Source: an uncultured Oscillospiraceae bacterium (GTDB taxonomy: Bacteria; Bacillota; Clostridia; Oscillospirales; Oscillospiraceae). From it: a stretch of 8,726 nucleotides of DNA. The DNA lies in the NCBI GenBank assembly GCA_934515035.1, contig CAKSXP010000068.1, positions 1 to 8,726 of the forward strand. Direction: 5' to 3'. Below the pieces are notes generated by a model. That model worked only from the letters and a program-made list of their open reading frames with translations, was not told the DNA's origin and did no database searches. Both the position numbers and the translations under genes were made by a program. Positions 6,513 through 8,726 of this stretch are shown here, piece after piece (position 1 is the first letter of the stretch; each line of letters starts with the position of its first letter).

Positions 6513-7169
6513 TCAATACTCGACCTCCATGCCAAGAAGTCCGGCTATTACGGGGGCCTGGCTGAAGCTGATCTTTGCGCCGCGAAGCTCGCTTTTCGAC
6601 TCTGACACGGATATTCCTTCTATATCACAGCCCGTAAGGTCCATCCCCCGAAGCGGCGTCCTGAAAAGGACCGCGCCCCGAAGCCCGCAGCGTCTCATTT
6701 CACAGCGCTTTAACCTGCACTCCTGAAGCACAGCCCCCGCAAGATCGCATTCCTCGAAAGATACAGCGTCCGTGCTCATTCCGGCGAAGTTTGCAAGCTT
6801 CAGCACGCAGCCGCGAAACGCGGTGTGCTTTATGACCGCGCCGGACATATCCGTCCCCGTCAGCTTGCAGCCGGTAAATTCGCAGCGCAGAAAAAAGGCA
6901 TCGCGCATGACGCAGTTTGAAAAGTCGCACCGGTCAAAAACAACATCTGTGAACGCCGCGCCGAACATATCCGCTCCGCCGAAACGGCAGTTCCGGACAA
7001 GGCAGCCGGACATTTCCAGCTTTGAAAGGTCCCGTCCCTCCGCCTCGACGCAAACGTCCGCTCCCCTTACAGCAGCAGGGTCCCCGAACTCATCGCGCCC
7101 GAGCGCGCCAGCATCCTCCAGCGGCGCAAGCGTGCCGGGGATCCGCGGAGTCTCAAATTTTTCCGCCAT
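6513..7169 (-). CDS. Cys-rich pentapeptide-repeat protein
   Basis: A 218-residue protein with tandem A(D/N)Lxx-type repeats over about residues 48-200, for example GADMFGAAF, CDFSNCVM, TDMSGAVI, CDLAGAVL and MDLTGCDIEG. These fold as a right-handed four-sided beta helix. The end, LRGAKISFSQAPVIAGLLGM, resembles the C-terminal cap of Qnr/MfpA-type proteins, which mimic DNA and protect gyrase. That resemblance is only a hint, and no quinolone function is claimed. There are 13 cysteines, many at the same repeat position, which is notable next to thioredoxin. The first 47 residues are not repetitive. The start is two bases after the upstream stop (TGACCATG), without a clear ribosome-binding site, so translation is probably coupled. 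No signal peptide: likely cytoplasmic. Confidence 0.88.
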   Translation of the reverse strand: MAEKFETPRIPGTLAPLEDAGALGRDEFGDPAAVRGADVCVEAEGRDLSKLEMSGCLVRNCRFGGADMFGAAFTDVVFDRCDFSNCVMRDAFFLRCEFTGCKLTGTDMSGAVIKHTAFRGCVLKLANFAGMSTDAVSFEECDLAGAVLQECRLKRCEMRRCGLRGAVLFRTPLRGMDLTGCDIEGISVSESKSELRGAKISFSQAPVIAGLLGMEVEY

Positions 7170-7171
7170 GG

Positions 7172-7459
7172 TCAGAAAGCGCGCGGGATGTTGATAACGA
7201 ACGACAGCACGAGCAGCAGCAGGCCAAGGCCCGAGATAAAGAGCATGTTTCTCTTTTCCTCGTTCTGCATATATCCGAGCGCACCGGCAGCGTCGATGAT
7301 CAGGAATATCGCAAGCGCCGCGAGCTTGGGCGCTCCGGCCACGGAATCATCCACCCCGAACTGTACTATCAGCGTTTCCGGAAGGACGATATATCCGACG
7401 ACCGCAAGCACGACCCCGACAACTATCATCATTATTCCCGTAAGCTTATTCTTTTTCAA
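7172..7459 (-). CDS. Small three-helix membrane protein (DUF1648-like), TTG start
   Basis: A 95-residue membrane protein with helices at about 7-26, 46-63 and 71-90. After helix 1 comes LPETLIVQFGVDDSVAGAPK, which resembles the LPxxIPxHxxxxGxxDxxxxK loop of DUF1648/SdpI-like proteins, though without its His. The start is TTG at 7459, supported by AGGAG (7472-7468) eight bases upstream, overlapping the TAG stop of the preceding gene. The only in-frame ATGs (residues 10-11) lie inside helix 1 and are unlikely. It sits within the trx operon, 11 bases after the rhomboid-like gene. Function unknown. Confidence 0.75.
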   Translation of the reverse strand: MKKNKLTGIMMIVVGVVLAVVGYIVLPETLIVQFGVDDSVAGAPKLAALAIFLIIDAAGALGYMQNEEKRNMLFISGLGLLLLVLSFVINIPRAF

Positions 7460-7467
7460 TTTATCGG

Positions 7468-7472
7468 CTCCT
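7468..7472 (-). promoter_or_regulatory. Ribosome-binding site that supports a TTG start
   Basis: AGGAG overlaps the TAG stop of the rhomboid-like gene and lies eight bases before the TTG at 7459. It makes this rare start codon the best choice for the small membrane protein. Confidence 0.7.
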
Positions 7473-8319
7473 ATTCGGTGAAATGTGTGTGATTATTTAT
7501 ATGGTCGATGCAGAAGCAGTGATATCCCGCGCATTTTGAACAATAGCGGAACTCCAGCCCCGGATAGTCCGTGTCCGTCCTTCCGCAGACCTCGCACCTG
7601 CGGTTATACGGCCTGCGCGCCTGTTCGCGGTTGATGCGCTGCGCCTCCCGCCTGAAATTCACGGTGCAGCGGCGCTGCTTTATACGCGCCGGTCTCACAT
7701 AGTCGAACAGCCAGTCGCCGCAGAACAGCAGATAATTGAGGACCGCCACGACCGGCAGCAGATTCATTGGGAAGCTGTTGAGCAGCACGGCGATAACGAA
7801 AAACACGGCGTCCACGATCGCGAGCCATTTGATCTTGATCGGGATAATGAAAAACAGCAGCACGCGCGTTTCCGGAAACAGCGTTGCAAACGAGAAAAAC
7901 ATCGAAAGGTTTATATACGTTGCCGTCGCGCCGCAGTTGACGCCCGTTATGAAGTATATCACGAAGCCGTAGACGATCGTGAACACCACGCCGGAAATAT
8001 AGTAGAGCGTGAACTTTGCCTGTCCCCACTGACGTTCGAGCGTCGTCCCGATGAAATAATAAAAATACAGCGACAGCGCAAAGCTCAGCAGACTGGTACT
8101 CTCCGGTATCAGCACGAATGTCACGAGCCGCCACACCTGGCCGTGCAGAATGTCCTTCGGGCTGAAATACAGATAGCCCAGCAGAGTCCCGGTCGTATCC
8201 ATCATCGAAAACAGCCATACCAGCGCGTTTCCCACGATGATGAAGATCATAAGATTCTGTATTCCGAAGTGCGGGTGCCGGGCGCAGAAGCGGTCAACAG
8301 ACCGCATGAGTTTTCTCAT
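7471..8319 (-). CDS. Rhomboid-like membrane protein without catalytic residues, with C-terminal zinc-binding tail
   Basis: A 282-residue protein, first in the operon. Residues about 20-215 hold roughly six membrane helices and show rhomboid landmarks: the HGQVWRLVTFVLIP loop (59-72) and YFYYFIGTTLERQWGQAKF (about 85-103). The catalytic GxSG is absent (the segment reads GATATYINLS) and the last helix has LNYLLF instead of the His motif, so protease activity is not expected. A basic linker (about 208-240) leads to a cytoplasmic or exposed tail with C242-C245, C260-C263, H267, C268, C270, H273, H277 and H279, enough for two zinc sites. I recall similar clostridial proteins annotated as hypothetical or rhomboid family. 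The ATG at 8319 has GGAGGT (8333-8328) eight bases upstream. A role in membrane protein handling or redox/metal sensing is inference only. Confidence 0.78.
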   Translation of the reverse strand: MRKLMRSVDRFCARHPHFGIQNLMIFIIVGNALVWLFSMMDTTGTLLGYLYFSPKDILHGQVWRLVTFVLIPESTSLLSFALSLYFYYFIGTTLERQWGQAKFTLYYISGVVFTIVYGFVIYFITGVNCGATATYINLSMFFSFATLFPETRVLLFFIIPIKIKWLAIVDAVFFVIAVLLNSFPMNLLPVVAVLNYLLFCGDWLFDYVRPARIKQRRCTVNFRREAQRINREQARRPYNRRCEVCGRTDTDYPGLEFRYCSKCAGYHCFCIDHINNHTHFTE

Positions 8320-8338
8320 AGCGAATTACCTCCGTTAT

Positions 8339-8360
8339 GCTGACGGAATTTACCGTCGGC
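8339..8360 (-). promoter_or_regulatory. Small hairpin in the leader just upstream of the ribosome-binding site
   Basis: An 8-bp stem (8339-8346 with 8353-8360, one G-T pair, loop of six) ends five bases before the GGAGGT site of the rhomboid-like gene. Its CCGT arm could instead pair with the ACGG that overlaps the ribosome-binding site. No T-run follows, so it is not a terminator. Confidence 0.3.
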
Positions 8361-8411
8361 TTATCAATAATAACCTTTTTTGCCTTCCTTGTCTATGTAT
8401 AAATCTTAAAC

Positions 8412-8440
8412 TTTACACAGATGGCGGTTTTTGGCTTCAA
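8412..8440 (-). promoter_or_regulatory. Possible promoter of the five-gene trx operon
   Basis: TTGAAG (8440-8435) and TGTAAA (8417-8412) on the minus strand are 17 bases apart, each four of six matches to consensus. It is the best spacing I found upstream of the operon, but the AT-rich region offers other weak candidates. Confidence 0.3.
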
Positions 8441-8468
8441 TATTAATATATAAAATGTATTTTCCCTC

Positions 8469-8497
8469 TTTCCCGAAGAAAAAAACTATGCTATTAT
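8469..8497 (+). promoter_or_regulatory. Possible metK promoter
   Basis: TTTCCC (8469-8474), 17 bases, then TATTAT (8492-8497). The -10 is good and the -35 is poor. Transcription would start near 8504, leaving only about 45 bases of leader, too short for a SAM riboswitch. Confidence 0.35.
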
Positions 8498-8548
8498 ATC
8501 TCAGTTAAAGACAAATGAAAATACTGCCGAAACGAGGTATTGACCATA

Positions 8549-8726
8549 ATGAAAGCATACAACGCAAACCGGATATTCACCTCCGAGTCCGTAACCGAAG
8601 GACATCCCGACAAGCTCTGCGACCAGATCTCCGACGCTGTGCTTGACGAAATACTCGCCCACGACAAAAACGCCCGCGTCGCCTGCGAAACGATATGCAC
8701 CACCGGAATGGTGCTCGTTATGGGCG
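8549..8726 (+). CDS. metK: S-adenosylmethionine synthetase, N-terminal fragment (cut by window edge)
   Basis: The first 59 codons of methionine adenosyltransferase, which makes S-adenosylmethionine from methionine and ATP in the cytoplasm. The start [20 protein letters not shown] contains the GHPDK ATP-binding motif (H19, D21, equal to H14 and D16 of the E. coli enzyme), and CET (E47) corresponds to the K+-binding Glu42. The ATG at 8549 follows a GAGG site (8534-8537) at a somewhat long spacing of 11 bases. It is transcribed divergently from the trx operon. The remaining part of the gene lies beyond the window. Confidence 0.97.
   Translation, partial: MKAYNANRIFTSESVTEGHPDKLCDQISDAVLDEILAHDKNARVACETICTTGMVLVMG

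Noticed and set aside
8341..8548. A SAM riboswitch upstream of metK
   Set aside because: None of the conserved SAM-I core sequences is visible, and the likely leader is only about 45 bases.

Overview
This 8.7 kb window looks like chromosomal DNA of a moderately GC-rich member of the Clostridia (Firmicutes). I infer this from the V/A-type (Ntp) ATPase genes, strong AGGAG ribosome-binding sites, a SleB-type cell-wall hydrolase, and clostridial-style versions of several proteins. The genes are GC-rich, while the spaces between them are AT-rich. I see no phage, transposon, CRISPR, rRNA or tRNA signature. The taxonomic guess comes from protein style only.

Layout. (1) Positions 1-2857, minus strand: the start of a V-type ATPase operon in the order ntpF(G/H stalk)-ntpI-ntpK-ntpE, with ntpE cut off by the window edge. 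The genes are tightly coupled. The K subunit keeps all the Na+ ligands known from Enterococcus hirae NtpK, so a Na+-coupled machine is predicted. (2) 2858-3153: a divergent promoter region with one good sigma-A-like promoter in each direction and a 16-bp perfect palindrome over the -35 box of the ATPase promoter. (3) 3154-4038, plus strand: a stand-alone protein of the dihydrolipoyl acyltransferase (E2)/CAT fold that has no lipoyl domain and has Glu where the catalytic His should be. (4) 4088-4115: a bidirectional terminator between convergent genes. (5) 4134-4889, minus: a secreted SleB-family cell-wall hydrolase with a very acidic tail. Its unusually long and structured upstream region (4890-5255) contains a good promoter, a direct repeat, alternative hairpins and a two-unit MraZ-box-like repeat. 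(6) 5256-8319, minus: a five-gene operon ending in a strong terminator. In order of transcription it holds a rhomboid-like membrane protein with a C-terminal zinc-binding tail and no catalytic residues, a small three-helix membrane protein (TTG start), a Cys-rich pentapeptide-repeat protein, thioredoxin (WCMPC), and a short thioredoxin-reductase-like flavoprotein lacking the NADPH 2'-phosphate motif. (7) 8549-8726, plus: the 5' end of metK, divergent from that operon.

The most unusual material is the five-gene redox/membrane operon, the E2-fold protein without its catalytic His, and the control region of the hydrolase. Most of the rest is ordinary housekeeping DNA. No claim here was tested by a database search.
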